DNA of 64,000 nucleotides. It comes from Burkholderia sp. WSM2232. GTDB lineage: Bacteria > Pseudomonadota > Gammaproteobacteria > Burkholderiales > Burkholderiaceae. The notes under the pieces were generated by a model. It saw only the letters and a list, made by a program, of their open reading frames with translations. It did no database searches and was not told the origin of the DNA. This document shows, one piece after another, positions 27,657 to 36,571 of this stretch; within the stretch, counting starts at the first letter, position 1, and each line of letters starts with the position of its first letter. Made by a program: the position numbers and the translations under genes. Where the stretch lies: the NCBI RefSeq assembly GCF_000472545.1, contig NZ_AWZV01000025.1:50496-114495 (forward strand). The letters are read 5' to 3'.

Positions 27657-28208
27657 GTGAGCCTGAAACTGCCTATTGTCGCCATGCTGGCCGCATGCCT
27701 TGCGCTCACCGCATGCGACGACCAACAAAGCGAGCGTGCCGTGCAAAAAATCAGGGAGCTGTTCAACGCCGTGAAGCCCGACGCACTGCTGCTCAAGGAC
27801 ATGACGCCGGGCGTGACCACCGAAGCGCAGATCCGCGAGCAGATGGGCAAGCCCGAAACGGAACGCACCTATACCGACGGTTCGAAGCGCTTCGAGTATC
27901 CGCGTGGTCCGCAAGGTTTGAATACGTACATGGTCGACATTGACCGTGACGGTAAACTGCAATCCATCACGCAGGTGTTGACCGCCGCGAATTTCGGCAA
28001 GATCCGCATCGGCATGAGCGAGGACGAGGTGCGGCGGCTGCTCGGCAAACCGGGCCAGGTCGCGGTGTTTCCCCTCAAGCCTGAGACGGTGTGGAGCTGG
28101 AAATGGCGCGAGGGCGGCGTGACGGAAGAAGGCATTTTCAACGTGCATTTCGACCAGAATCACACGGTGTACACGACATCGCGTTCGGATGTCGTGCGCG
28201 GGCGCTAG
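27657..28208 (+). CDS. SmpA/BamE-like outer-membrane lipoprotein
   Basis: A 183-aa lipoprotein: signal peptide with lipobox LTAC, Cys20 being the acylated residue. The mature part contains two BamE-fold-like segments: DMTPGVTTEAQIREQMGKPETERTY and RIGMSEDEVRRLLGKPGQVAVFPLKPETVWSWKW. BamE/SmpA proteins are outer-membrane assembly factors, but this one is longer and may be a relative with another job. GTG 27657 is the likely start, with AGGA eight bases upstream. The patatin gene follows after 30 bases, so they may share a transcript. Confidence 0.82.
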   Translation: MSLKLPIVAMLAACLALTACDDQQSERAVQKIRELFNAVKPDALLLKDMTPGVTTEAQIREQMGKPETERTYTDGSKRFEYPRGPQGLNTYMVDIDRDGKLQSITQVLTAANFGKIRIGMSEDEVRRLLGKPGQVAVFPLKPETVWSWKWREGGVTEEGIFNVHFDQNHTVYTTSRSDVVRGR

Positions 28209-28238
28209 AAACAAAGAGAACAGAAAGACGGGGGCTTC

Positions 28239-29192
28239 ATGATACGTCGACGTCGATACAGCCGTATCGGACTGGTATTGGGTGGCGGCGCGGCGCGCGG
28301 CTGGGCACATATAGGAGCGATTCGCGCGCTGCACGACGCGGGCATCAAACCCGACGTGGTCTGCGGTACTTCGATCGGCGCGCTGGTCGGCGCGGTCTAT
28401 GCGAACGGCGACCTCGACTGGCTCGAGGAGTGGGTCTCGCGGCTCACGTGGCAGACGGTGGTGCGCCTGCTCGACTTACGGCTCTCCGGCGGCCTGCTCG
28501 GCGGGCGCAAAGTAATCCAGCTTTTTGCCGACAAATTCAACGGCCGGTCCATCGCCCAGTTGAACATGCCGTTCGCGGCCGTCGCCACCGAACTCGACTC
28601 AGGCCGCGAAAGCTGGCTGCAGGACGGCAGCGTGGTGGACGCGGTGCGCGCGTCGATTGCGATTCCCGGCATTTTCACGCCGGTGTGGCACAACGGCGTA
28701 TGGCTTGTCGACGGTGGCCTGAGCAATCCCGTGCCGGTGTCCGTGGCGCGCGGCATGCGGGCCGACTGCGTGATCGCGGTCGATCTGAACAACGACATTC
28801 TGAATGGCCGCGATTTCGGCGGCGCGGTGGTGGACACGCCCGCCATCGATCCGAACGCGCCCCCGCCCGTTTCGCTGCGCCGTAACGGCAAGCCCTGGCC
28901 GCGCTGGCTCGCGCCCGCCGAGGAGCGCGTCACCGACGACGTGCGCGTGCCGCCCGCGCCGAGCGCCCGCGTGCCTTCCATGCTGAGTTCTATCGCGCAA
29001 AGCATCGACATCATGCAGGTGCGGATCACGCGCAGCCGTCTGGCGGGTGAGCCGGCAGATATTCTGATCCAGCCGCGCCTGGGCGGTATGGGCATTTTCG
29101 ACTTTCATCGCGCGGCCCCGGCCATCGAGGAAGGGCGCGCGGCGGTCGAATACATGCTGCCGGCTATTCGCGCGCGGCTCGGCATAGACTAG
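28239..29192 (+). CDS. Patatin-like phospholipase (RssA/NTE type)
   Basis: A 317-aa patatin-family lipase of the RssA group. The oxyanion loop GGGAARGWAHIGAIRAL is at about 15-31, the nucleophile is Ser45 in GTSIG, and the catalytic Asp is Asp158 in VDGGLSNPVPV, completing the Ser-Asp dyad. No signal peptide, so it is probably cytoplasmic or inner-face. Substrates of this group are mostly undefined. It lies 30 bases after the lipoprotein gene and is followed by a tandem repeat array. Confidence 0.92.
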   Translation: MIRRRRYSRIGLVLGGGAARGWAHIGAIRALHDAGIKPDVVCGTSIGALVGAVYANGDLDWLEEWVSRLTWQTVVRLLDLRLSGGLLGGRKVIQLFADKFNGRSIAQLNMPFAAVATELDSGRESWLQDGSVVDAVRASIAIPGIFTPVWHNGVWLVDGGLSNPVPVSVARGMRADCVIAVDLNNDILNGRDFGGAVVDTPAIDPNAPPPVSLRRNGKPWPRWLAPAEERVTDDVRVPPAPSARVPSMLSSIAQSIDIMQVRITRSRLAGEPADILIQPRLGGMGIFDFHRAAPAIEEGRAAVEYMLPAIRARLGID

Positions 29193-29218
29193 CGCCGCCC
29201 GGCGCGCTCTGTGCACGC

Positions 29219-29343
29219 CGCACTCGGGCAACGCCGCACTCGGGCAACGCCACACTCGGGCGCGCCGCACTCGGGCAACGCCACACTCGGGCGCGCCGTA
29301 CTCGGGCACGCCTTACTCGGGCAACGCCTTACTCCGGGCACGC
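29219..29343. repeat. Eight 15-16-bp tandem repeats
   Basis: Eight units on the theme CGCACTCGGGCAACGC start at 29219, 29235, 29251, 29266, 29282, 29297, 29312 and 29328. Four long-form and three short-form (GGGCGCGC or GGGCACGC) units alternate in part, then a variant last unit. The array begins 26 bases after the patatin stop. Confidence 0.92.
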
Positions 29344-29629
29344 GCTTCGCCTTGCGCGAAGCGCGCGCCGTCTATCGAAAAAGCGACCTCAAACTTGCGA
29401 AATCGCTGCGGCGCCTGCTGAACGCGCTTCGCGTGACCAGCGCCAGTGCCCCACGACATCGGGCATGACAGGGCGCAGCGTGCCTTACACGTCTCTTGTT
29501 GCATCGCACCAAATTCGCCGCCTGCCTTTGTGATTTTAATTTTCGCTTGCGAGACTCCGCGCCATGCCTGATGGGTCGGGGCGGGCGGCGTGAGCCGACT
29601 GCATCCTGGCAACGTTCAAACGAACCTGG
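29344..29629. other. Upstream region of the arginine block
   Basis: About 290 bases between the tandem array and the first permease gene, without a credible gene. An AT-rich stretch at about 29528-29548 (TGTGATTTTAATTTTCGC) is the likeliest promoter area. No ArgR-type site could be read with confidence. Confidence 0.4.
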
Positions 29630-29641
29630 ATGGAGACACGC

Positions 29642-30331
29642 GTGGTGCTATACGGCTTTGGTCCGGTGTTGCTGGCCGGCACGATCCAGACAGTCGAACT
29701 GTCGGTTCTGTCGCTCGCGACCGCCGTGCTGCTCGGGCTCGCGGGCGCGGCGGCGAAACTCTCCCTCAACCGGCCGCTGCGCGCGCTCGCCACCGGCTAT
29801 ACGACGCTGATCCGCTCGGTGCCCGACCTTGTGCTGATGCTGCTGCTTTTCTACAGCATCCAGATCGCGGTCAACAATCTGACCGACGCGCTCGGCCTGC
29901 CGCAATTCGACATCGACCCGTTCGTGGCCGGCGTGCTGACGCTCGGCTTCATTTACGGTGCGTACTTCACTGAAACGTTTCGTGGCGCGTTTCTCGCTGT
30001 GCCGCGCGGTCAGCTCGAAGCGGGCAGTGCGTACGGCATGAGCGGCGCGCGGGTATTCGCGCGCATTCTCTTTCCGCAGATGATGCGTTTCGCGCTGCCC
30101 GGCATCGGCAACAACTGGCAGGTGCTCGTCAAGGCGACGGCGCTCGTGTCGATCATCGGTCTCGCGGACGTCGTGAAGGCCGCGCAGGACGCGGGCAAGA
30201 GCACCTTCAACATGTTCTTCTTCATTCTGATCGCGGCGCTAATCTATCTCGCGCTCACTACCGTCTCGAACCTCGCGCTGATCTGGCTGGAACGCCGCTA
30301 TTCGATCGGCGTGCGGCACGCGGAGCTCTAA
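29642..30331 (+). CDS. hisQ: Arginine/ornithine/histidine-type ABC permease, Q subunit
   Basis: A 229-aa inner-membrane permease of the polar amino acid family (HisQ/AotQ/ArtQ). It has an N-terminal LYGFGPVLLAGTIQTVELS, several hydrophobic segments and the ATPase-contact EAA loop GQLEAGSAYGMSGARVFARILFPQ. GTG 29642 fits a TGGAG ribosome-binding sequence and yields the family-like M-V-L-Y-G-F start; ATG 29630 is also possible. The second permease begins five bases after its stop. Together with the neighbouring regulator and AST genes the transporter most likely imports arginine and ornithine. Confidence 0.9.
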   Translation: MVLYGFGPVLLAGTIQTVELSVLSLATAVLLGLAGAAAKLSLNRPLRALATGYTTLIRSVPDLVLMLLLFYSIQIAVNNLTDALGLPQFDIDPFVAGVLTLGFIYGAYFTETFRGAFLAVPRGQLEAGSAYGMSGARVFARILFPQMMRFALPGIGNNWQVLVKATALVSIIGLADVVKAAQDAGKSTFNMFFFILIAALIYLALTTVSNLALIWLERRYSIGVRHAEL

Positions 30332-30335
30332 GACC

Positions 30336-31049
30336 ATGATCGACATCCTCAACGAATTCTGGCGCGCGTTTCTCTACTGGGACGGCCAGCGCATGTCCGG
30401 GCTCGCGGTGACGCTGTGGTTGCTGGTCGCCTCAGTCGGCATCGGCTTTTGCGTTGCAATTCCGCTCGCGGTCGCGCGCGTGTCGAAAAAGCGCTGGCTC
30501 TCCACGCCGGTGCGTCTTTACACGTATGTGTTTCGCGGCACGCCGCTGTACGTGCAGTTGCTGCTGATTTATACCGGCATGTACAGCCTCGAATTCGTCC
30601 GCTCGCATCAGTTGCTTGATGCGTTTTTCCGCAGCGGCTTTCACTGCGCGATTCTCGCGTTCGCGTTGAACACCTGTGCCTACACGACGGAGATTTTCGC
30701 GGGCGCGATCCGCTCGACGTCGCATGGTGAAGTGGAAGCCGCGCGCGCCTACGGCATGAGCTGGTTCACGATGTACCGCCGCATTGTGATACCGTCCGCG
30801 CTGCGCCGCGCGTTGCCGTTGTACAGTAACGAAGTGATCCTGATGCTGCATGCCACCACGGTCGCGTTCACGGCCACCGTGCCCGATATTCTCAAGGTGG
30901 CGCGCGATGCGAATTCGGCGACCTATCAGTCGTTCGACGCGTTCGGCCTCGCGGCGCTGATTTACCTCGTGGTGTCGTTTGCTCTGGTTGCGCTGTTTCG
31001 CCGCGCCGAGCGTCACTGGCTGGGTTATCTGGCGGTGCGCACGCATTGA
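30336..31049 (+). CDS. hisM: Arginine/ornithine/histidine-type ABC permease, M subunit
   Basis: A 237-aa inner-membrane permease pairing with the Q subunit. Landmarks: RGTPLYVQLLLIYTGMYSLEFVRS and the EAA loop GEVEAARAYGMSWFTMYRRIVIPSALRRALP, both typical of HisM/AotM. Five bases separate it from the upstream gene, indicating coupled translation; the ATPase gene follows. The order Q-M-P then regulator matches the aot operon of Pseudomonas, except that the binding-protein gene is not at the front. Confidence 0.92.
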   Translation: MIDILNEFWRAFLYWDGQRMSGLAVTLWLLVASVGIGFCVAIPLAVARVSKKRWLSTPVRLYTYVFRGTPLYVQLLLIYTGMYSLEFVRSHQLLDAFFRSGFHCAILAFALNTCAYTTEIFAGAIRSTSHGEVEAARAYGMSWFTMYRRIVIPSALRRALPLYSNEVILMLHATTVAFTATVPDILKVARDANSATYQSFDAFGLAALIYLVVSFALVALFRRAERHWLGYLAVRTH

Positions 31050-31130
31050 GCGCGCCGTGTTCGCAGCGGGCGGCGCGCTCAATGCGTGCGCCGTCACAAC
31101 CTCGATCCGTATTCTCAAAGGGAGAGCATC

Positions 31131-31922
31131 TTGCTCCACACCACGCAAACCCAGGCTTGCAAGCTCGCCGTGCAGGACATCCACAAGCGCTATGGCGACA
31201 ACGAAGTGCTCAAGGGCGTCTCGCTGAACGCGAACAAGGGCGACGTGATCAGCATCATCGGTGCGAGCGGCTCGGGCAAGAGCACCTTCCTGCGTTGCAT
31301 CAATTTCCTCGAGCGGCCGAACGCGGGGCAGATCGTGGTCGACGGTGAAGCGGTCAAGACGAAGACCGACCGCGGCGGCAACCTCGAAGTGGCCGATCAC
31401 AAGCAGTTGCAGCGCATTCGCACGAAACTCGCGATGGTGTTCCAGCACTTCAATCTGTGGGCGCATATGAACGTGCTCGAGAACCTCGTCGAGGCGCCGA
31501 TTCACGTGCTCGGCGTGCCGCGCCGCGAAGCGGAAGAGCGGGCGCGCGAATACCTGGAGAAGGTGGGCCTTGCTCCGCGCGTCGAAAAACAATATCCGTC
31601 GCATCTGTCAGGGGGGCAGCAGCAGCGTGTGGCGATTGCGCGCGCGCTGGCGATGAACCCGGACGTCATGCTGTTCGACGAGCCGACTTCGGCGCTCGAC
31701 CCCGAACTGGTCGGCGAAGTGCTGAAGGTCATGCAGAAGCTCGCCGAAGAAGGGCGCACCATGATCGTCGTCACGCATGAAATGGGTTTTGCACGCAACG
31801 TGTCGAACCATGTGATGTTCCTGCATCAAGGCCGCACCGAAGAAGAAGGCCTGCCCGCGGATGTGTTGAGCACGCCGCGCAGCGAGCGGCTCAAGCAGTT
31901 CCTCTCCGGCAGCCTGAAGTAA
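31131..31922 (+). CDS. hisP: Amino acid ABC transporter ATPase, P subunit
   Basis: A 263-aa ABC ATPase driving the Q/M permease. Walker A GASGSGKST, Q-loop MVFQHFNLWAHM, signature LSGGQQQRVAIARAL, Walker B VMLFDEPTSALD and H-loop VVTHEMGFAR are all intact. TTG 31131 is the likely start because an AAAGGGAGAG sequence sits directly before it and the length then matches HisP; an ATG at 31086 would add 15 residues overlapping poor sequence. The regulator gene follows after 26 bases. Confidence 0.93.
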   Translation: MLHTTQTQACKLAVQDIHKRYGDNEVLKGVSLNANKGDVISIIGASGSGKSTFLRCINFLERPNAGQIVVDGEAVKTKTDRGGNLEVADHKQLQRIRTKLAMVFQHFNLWAHMNVLENLVEAPIHVLGVPRREAEERAREYLEKVGLAPRVEKQYPSHLSGGQQQRVAIARALAMNPDVMLFDEPTSALDPELVGEVLKVMQKLAEEGRTMIVVTHEMGFARNVSNHVMFLHQGRTEEEGLPADVLSTPRSERLKQFLSGSLK

Positions 31923-31948
31923 CGCGCCGCACCGTCATAGCGCAGCCG

Positions 31949-32998
31949 ATGGCCCGCACGTCCAGTCCCGCACGTACCACCCAGGTGGCGATCGTCGCAT
32001 TGCCGCCCGTGTCGATGTCGGGCGTCGGGCCGATTGTCGACGCACTCAATCTCGCCAATGAAATCGACGGCCGCGCGTTGTACCGCGTGCAGGTCTGTTC
32101 GTGGGACGGCCGCGCCGTGCCGCTCGCGGGCGGCGCCCAATGGCCCGCCGACGCCGCGTTCGGCGACGCGATCGCGTGCGACTGGCTGATCGTCGTCACC
32201 GAGCGCTTCCAGCAATTTGCCGACTATCGCCTGTTTCTCGCGAGTCTCGCGCGGGTCGGGCAGCGTACGCCGCTCGTCACCGGTATTCATCACGGTGTAT
32301 GGTGGCTCGCGATGGCCGGGCAGTTGTCCGGCTATCGCGTGAGCGTCAACTGGGAAACCTATCAGCAGTTCGCCGAGCAGTTCGAACGCTCCATCGTCAC
32401 CCAGCAGATTTTTGAAATCGACCGCGATCGCGCCACCTGCGCGGGCGGTCAGGCGAGCGTCGACTTCATGCTCGCGATGATCGGCCGCGAGCACGGCCCT
32501 GAACTGGCGGACCGCATCGCGGACACGCTCGGCGTCGGCGTGTTGCGCGCGGGCGAGGAGCGTCAGCGTATTCCGTTCGTGACCGCGCCGGGCGAGCGCC
32601 ATCCGCGACTGAACGATGCGTTGCTGCTGATGGAAGCGAATATCGAAGACCCGCTCACCACCGACGAAATCGCGGCGCTCGTCGGCGTGTCGCGGCGGCA
32701 GCTGGAGCGGCTGTTTCGACAGTATCTCGGTTCGATGCCGTCCAAATACTATCTGGGCCTGCGCCTTTCCAAAGCGCGCACGCAATTGCAGCGCACCAGC
32801 AAATCGGTCGTGCAGATCAGCCTCGCATGCGGATTTTCGTCGGCGGCGCACTTTTCGAATGCTTACCGCGAACGCTTTGGCGTGACGCCGCGCGAAGACC
32901 GCCGCAACTGGATCGAGCGGCAGACCGGCGCGAGCGGCGGCGCCGCGAGCGAGCCGCGCGCGGGCGCATTGATCGAGCGGCCGGATCTCGCAGACTGA
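31949..32998 (+). CDS. argR: ArgR-type AraC regulator with DJ-1/PfpI-like domain (GlxA family)
   Basis: A 349-aa protein: N-terminal DJ-1/PfpI-like effector domain (about 12-180) and C-terminal AraC helix-turn-helix pair (about 220-320; EDPLTTDEIAALVGVSRRQLERLFRQYLGSMPSKYYLGLRLSKARTQL and CGFSSAAHFSNAYRERFGVTP). The nucleophile elbow reads GIHHGVWWLA, without the cysteine of true DJ-1 enzymes, as usual in regulators. Position between transporter and AST genes matches pseudomonad ArgR, which activates both with arginine; that role is inferred here. It is unrelated to E. coli ArgR. Confidence 0.87.
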   Translation: MARTSSPARTTQVAIVALPPVSMSGVGPIVDALNLANEIDGRALYRVQVCSWDGRAVPLAGGAQWPADAAFGDAIACDWLIVVTERFQQFADYRLFLASLARVGQRTPLVTGIHHGVWWLAMAGQLSGYRVSVNWETYQQFAEQFERSIVTQQIFEIDRDRATCAGGQASVDFMLAMIGREHGPELADRIADTLGVGVLRAGEERQRIPFVTAPGERHPRLNDALLLMEANIEDPLTTDEIAALVGVSRRQLERLFRQYLGSMPSKYYLGLRLSKARTQLQRTSKSVVQISLACGFSSAAHFSNAYRERFGVTPREDRRNWIERQTGASGGAASEPRAGALIERPDLAD

Positions 32999-33043
32999 AC
33001 AGGCCGCTGGCGCTGGCCGTGGGCGCTGGAAGCTCATAGAAAG

Positions 33044-33079
33044 CGTCGCCTGTGCGCAAGACGTATCGCTCGTGGTTTC
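33044..33079 (+). promoter_or_regulatory. Candidate ArgR binding half-sites before astC
   Basis: CGTCGC at 33044 followed by eight bases and AA (33058-33059) matches the pseudomonad ArgR half-site TGTCGC-N8-AA except for the first base. A weaker TATCGC starts 20 bases later at 33064. The direct-repeat arrangement about 60-80 bases before astC suits ArgR activation, but this is pattern matching only. Confidence 0.35.
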
Positions 33080-33122
33080 CTACACTACGTGTATTACCTC
33101 TCACCCGTAACGAGGATTTGTC

Positions 33123-34358
33123 ATGAACGACCTGACTGTGACACGCAAGACCTTCGACGAAGTCATGGTGCCGGTGTTTGCGCCCGCCGCCTTCGTGCCG
33201 GACCGCGGTCTCGGCTCACGCGTCTGGGATACGCAAGGGCGCGACTATGTCGACTTCGCCGGCGGCATTGCCGTCACCGCGCTCGGTCATGCGCATCCCG
33301 AACTGCTGAAAGTCTTGCACGAGCAGGGCAGCAAGCTCTGGCACATCGGCAATGGCTACACGAACGAGCCGGTGCTGCGTCTTGCCAAACGTCTCGAAGA
33401 CCTGACCTTTGCCGACCGTGCGTTCTTCGCGAACTCCGGTGCGGAAGCAAACGAAGCGGCGCTGAAGCTCGCACGCCGTGTCGCGTTCGATCGTCATGGC
33501 GCCGACAAATTCGAAATCGTCTCGTTCACGCAGTCGTTTCATGGCCGTACGTTCTTCACCGTCAGCGTGGGCGGCCAGCCGAAGTACTCGGAAGGCTTCG
33601 GGCCGGTGCCGCAGGGCATCGTGCATTTACCGTACAACGATATTCAGGCCGCGAAACAGGCCATCGGCGCGCAGACCTGCGCGGTGATCGTCGAGCCGAT
33701 TCAGGGCGAGGGCGGTGTGATACCCGCGGACCCGGCGTTCCTCAAGGCGCTGCGCGAAGCCTGCGATCAGCACGGCGCGCTGCTGATTTTCGACGAAGTG
33801 CAAACCGGCGTGGGCCGCAGCGGCTACTTCTACGCGTACCAGGACAGCGGCGTGACGCCGGATATTCTCACCACCGCGAAGGCGCTCGGCAACGGTTTCC
33901 CCATCGGCGCAATGCTGACCACGAACGAACTGGCCGCGCACTTCAAGGTCGGCGTGCATGGCACGACCTATGGCGGCAATCCGCTCGGCTCCGCGATTGC
34001 AGAGAAAGTGGTCGAGCTGGTGAGCGATCCGCAACTGCTCGAAGGCGTGCGCACGCGCAGCGAAGTGCTGAAGGGCCATCTAGCTAAACTCAACGAACGC
34101 TTTGGCCTCTTCAAGGAAGTGCGCGGCAAGGGCTTGCTGATCGGCGCGGAATTGACCGACGCCTACAAGGGCCGGGCGAAAGACTTTGTCACGGCGGCCG
34201 GCCAGCATGGCGTGATCATGCTGATGGCGGGACCGGACGTGCTGCGCTTTGTGCCGTCGCTGATCATGCCGCTCGACGACATGAACGAAGGCTTCGTGCG
34301 GCTCGCGAGCGCGATCGCCGAACTGATCGGCGCGAAGGCCGAAGCCGCCTCGAAATAA
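33123..34358 (+). CDS. astC: Succinylornithine/acetylornithine transaminase
   Basis: PLP enzyme of the arginine succinyltransferase pathway: transfers the delta-amino group of N2-succinylornithine to 2-oxoglutarate, giving succinylglutamate semialdehyde. The 411-aa class-III aminotransferase shows FANSGAEANEAALKLARR, the cofactor Asp in LLIFDEVQTGVGRSG and the PLP lysine in TTAKALGNGFPIGA. GAGGA precedes ATG 33123. First gene of the AST operon, 124 bases after the regulator. Family members can also act on acetylornithine. Confidence 0.94.
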   Translation: MNDLTVTRKTFDEVMVPVFAPAAFVPDRGLGSRVWDTQGRDYVDFAGGIAVTALGHAHPELLKVLHEQGSKLWHIGNGYTNEPVLRLAKRLEDLTFADRAFFANSGAEANEAALKLARRVAFDRHGADKFEIVSFTQSFHGRTFFTVSVGGQPKYSEGFGPVPQGIVHLPYNDIQAAKQAIGAQTCAVIVEPIQGEGGVIPADPAFLKALREACDQHGALLIFDEVQTGVGRSGYFYAYQDSGVTPDILTTAKALGNGFPIGAMLTTNELAAHFKVGVHGTTYGGNPLGSAIAEKVVELVSDPQLLEGVRTRSEVLKGHLAKLNERFGLFKEVRGKGLLIGAELTDAYKGRAKDFVTAAGQHGVIMLMAGPDVLRFVPSLIMPLDDMNEGFVRLASAIAELIGAKAEAASK

Positions 34359-34464
34359 GCGCGCGTTCTTCAGTGCCCTGCACGGACTCACCGGTTGTTT
34401 TCATGGGTTGCACCGGTGCGTCACATTCATGGCTCGCATTGATGCGTGACACTCCACAGGAACG

Positions 34465-35535
34465 ATGATGCTCTTCGTACGCCCCGGCCGCCTCGCCGAT
34501 CTCGATGCGCTCGAACACATGGCGCGCACCGCACAGCCGGTGCTGCATTCACTGCCGCATGACCGGCGCGCGCTCGAAGCGCGCGTCGCGCTGTCGGAAG
34601 ACTCGTTTCGCGCGGAAGTCGACTTTCCGGGCGAGGAGTTCTATCTGTTCGTGCTCGAAGACAGCGAGACCGGCAAGCTGATGGGCACGGCGAGCATCGT
34701 CGCGGCGGCGGGCTACTCCGATCCGTTCTACGCATTTCGCAACGACGCGCTGATTCATGCGTCGCGCGAGCTGCACGTGAACCGCAAGATTCACGCGCTC
34801 ACCATGTCGCACGAACTGACCGGCAAGAGCCGGCTCGCGGGCTATTACATCCATCCGTCGCTGCGCGGCGACGCCGCCGCGCACCTGCTGTCGCGCGCAC
34901 GGATGATGTACATCGCCGCCAATCGCAAGCGCTTTACGCCTGAGGTGTTTTCGCTGCTGCTCGGCGTGACCGATGAGAAGGGCGTGTCGCCGTTCTGGGA
35001 AGCGGTGGGGCGCAAGTTTTTCGGCCGCGATTTTGCCGACATCGAGATCGAATCGGGCGGGCGCAGCAGAACATTCATTGCCGAAGTAATGCCTACCTAT
35101 CCGATCTACGTGCCCTTGCTGCCCGAAGCGGCGCAGCGCGTGCTCGGCGAACCGGATGCGAACGCCTTGCTCGCGTACGAAATCCATCTCGAGGAAGGCT
35201 TCGAGACCGACCGCTTCATCGATATTTTCGACGCGGGTCCGGTGCTTACCGCGCAGGTGGACCGCAGTGCGTGCGTCACGCGCAACGAGACGCGCGAGGT
35301 GCGCGAGGTACACGAGAGCGCGGCGCCCGCAAGCGGCTCGGCGTTCCTGATCGCGCATAACGGCGCGGACGGCGAGTTCCGCTGCGTGCTCGGCGATCTG
35401 CCGGCCGCGCAGCGCGAAGGCGCGCCGCTCGCGCATGCGGCACGCGCGGCGCTGGGCGTGCAGGACGGCGATGCGGTGCGCTGCGTGCCGCTCTATCGGC
35501 CGCAAGGCGAACAACAATCGGGAGATGCACAATGA
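34465..35535 (+). CDS. aruF: Arginine N-succinyltransferase, alpha subunit
   Basis: One subunit of the enzyme that succinylates arginine from succinyl-CoA, the first AST step. The 356-aa AstA-family protein has the GNAT-like N-terminal region (MLFVRPGRLADLDALEHMAR), LAGYYIHPSLRGDAAAHLLSRARMMYIA, KGVSPFWEAVGRKFFGRDFADIE and PTYPIYVPLLPEAAQRVLGE. Two tandem paralogues, as in Pseudomonas aruF/aruG, form the alpha/beta enzyme; enterobacteria have one astA. The start is ATG 34465 or the next codon. Its stop overlaps the start of the beta-subunit gene. Confidence 0.92.
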   Translation: MMLFVRPGRLADLDALEHMARTAQPVLHSLPHDRRALEARVALSEDSFRAEVDFPGEEFYLFVLEDSETGKLMGTASIVAAAGYSDPFYAFRNDALIHASRELHVNRKIHALTMSHELTGKSRLAGYYIHPSLRGDAAAHLLSRARMMYIAANRKRFTPEVFSLLLGVTDEKGVSPFWEAVGRKFFGRDFADIEIESGGRSRTFIAEVMPTYPIYVPLLPEAAQRVLGEPDANALLAYEIHLEEGFETDRFIDIFDAGPVLTAQVDRSACVTRNETREVREVHESAAPASGSAFLIAHNGADGEFRCVLGDLPAAQREGAPLAHAARAALGVQDGDAVRCVPLYRPQGEQQSGDAQ

Positions 35536-36569
35536 TCGTCGTTCGCGTTGTGCAACGAGGCGATGTGGACGCGCTGATGCGCCTCGCGCAGGAAACCGGC
35601 CCGGGGCTCACCACCTTCAAGCCGGACCGCGAGGCGCTTGCCGCACGCGTCGAACGCGCGCGCCGCACCATGGAAGACAAGGCCGCGCCGCACGAAGCAG
35701 GCTACTTCTTCGTGATGGAAGACACGCAAACCGGCGATGTCGCGGGCGTCTGCGGCATCGAGGCCGAGGTCGGACTGCAGCAGCCGTTCTACAACTATCG
35801 CGTGAGCACGGTGGTACATGCGAGCCAGGACCTCGGCATCTGGACGCGCATGCGCGCGCTCAACATCTCGCACGACCTGACGGGCTACGCGGAGGTTTGC
35901 TCGCTGTTTCTGAGCCCGCGTTATCGCACGAGCGGAGTGGGCGGCTTGCTGTCGCGCTCGCGCTTTATGTTTCTCGCGCAGTTCCGCGAGCGCTTTCCGC
36001 AGCGCCTGTGCGCGGAATTGCGCGGCCATTTCGACGAGCAGGGCACGTCGCCGTTCTGGCGCGCCGTGGGGTCGCATTTCTATCAGATCGACTTCAACGC
36101 GGCGGACTACCTGAGCTCGCACGGCCGCAAGGCGTTCCTCGCCGAGTTGATGCCGCGCTATCCGGTGTATGTCGAGCTGTTGCCCGAAGAGGCGCAGCAA
36201 TGCGTCGGCCTCACGCATAGCGACACGATTCCAGCGCGGCGCATGCTCGAAGCGGAAGGGCTGCGCTACGAGAACCACGTCGATATTTTCGACGCAGGTC
36301 CGGTTCTGGAATGCCATATCTCCGACTTGCGCACGGTGCGCGAAAGCGTGCTAGTGCCGGCCGAGATTGCCGACGTGCCGGCGGGCGCGCCGCAGGATGC
36401 GCCGCGCTCGATGGTGTCGAATACGTCGCTGGGCGATTTTCGCGTGGGCGTGGCGGCCGGCGTGCCGCACGACGGCGTGTTCCGCATGAACGCGCAGGAA
36501 GCGTCGGCACTCGGCGTGAAGTCAGGCGACCCGGTGCGGGTGCTGCCGCTGAAACACAAACAAGGATGA
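35532..36569 (+). CDS. aruG: Arginine N-succinyltransferase, beta subunit
   Basis: Second AstA-family subunit, 345 aa, with IVVRVVQRGDVDALMRLAQETGPGLTT at the start, EVCSLFLSPRYRTSGVGGLLSRSRFMFLA, QGTSPFWRAVGSHFYQIDF and PRYPVYVELLPEEAQQCVG. It starts inside the last codons of aruF (ATGA overlap), so equal synthesis of the two subunits is likely. astD follows two bases after its stop. Pathway role as for aruF: arginine plus succinyl-CoA to N2-succinylarginine. Confidence 0.93.
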   Translation: MIVVRVVQRGDVDALMRLAQETGPGLTTFKPDREALAARVERARRTMEDKAAPHEAGYFFVMEDTQTGDVAGVCGIEAEVGLQQPFYNYRVSTVVHASQDLGIWTRMRALNISHDLTGYAEVCSLFLSPRYRTSGVGGLLSRSRFMFLAQFRERFPQRLCAELRGHFDEQGTSPFWRAVGSHFYQIDFNAADYLSSHGRKAFLAELMPRYPVYVELLPEEAQQCVGLTHSDTIPARRMLEAEGLRYENHVDIFDAGPVLECHISDLRTVRESVLVPAEIADVPAGAPQDAPRSMVSNTSLGDFRVGVAAGVPHDGVFRMNAQEASALGVKSGDPVRVLPLKHKQG

Positions 36570-36571
36570 TC

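Noticed and set aside
29219..29343. Tandem array considered as a CRISPR
   Set aside because: Units are contiguous, 15-16 bp, without unique spacers or cas genes.
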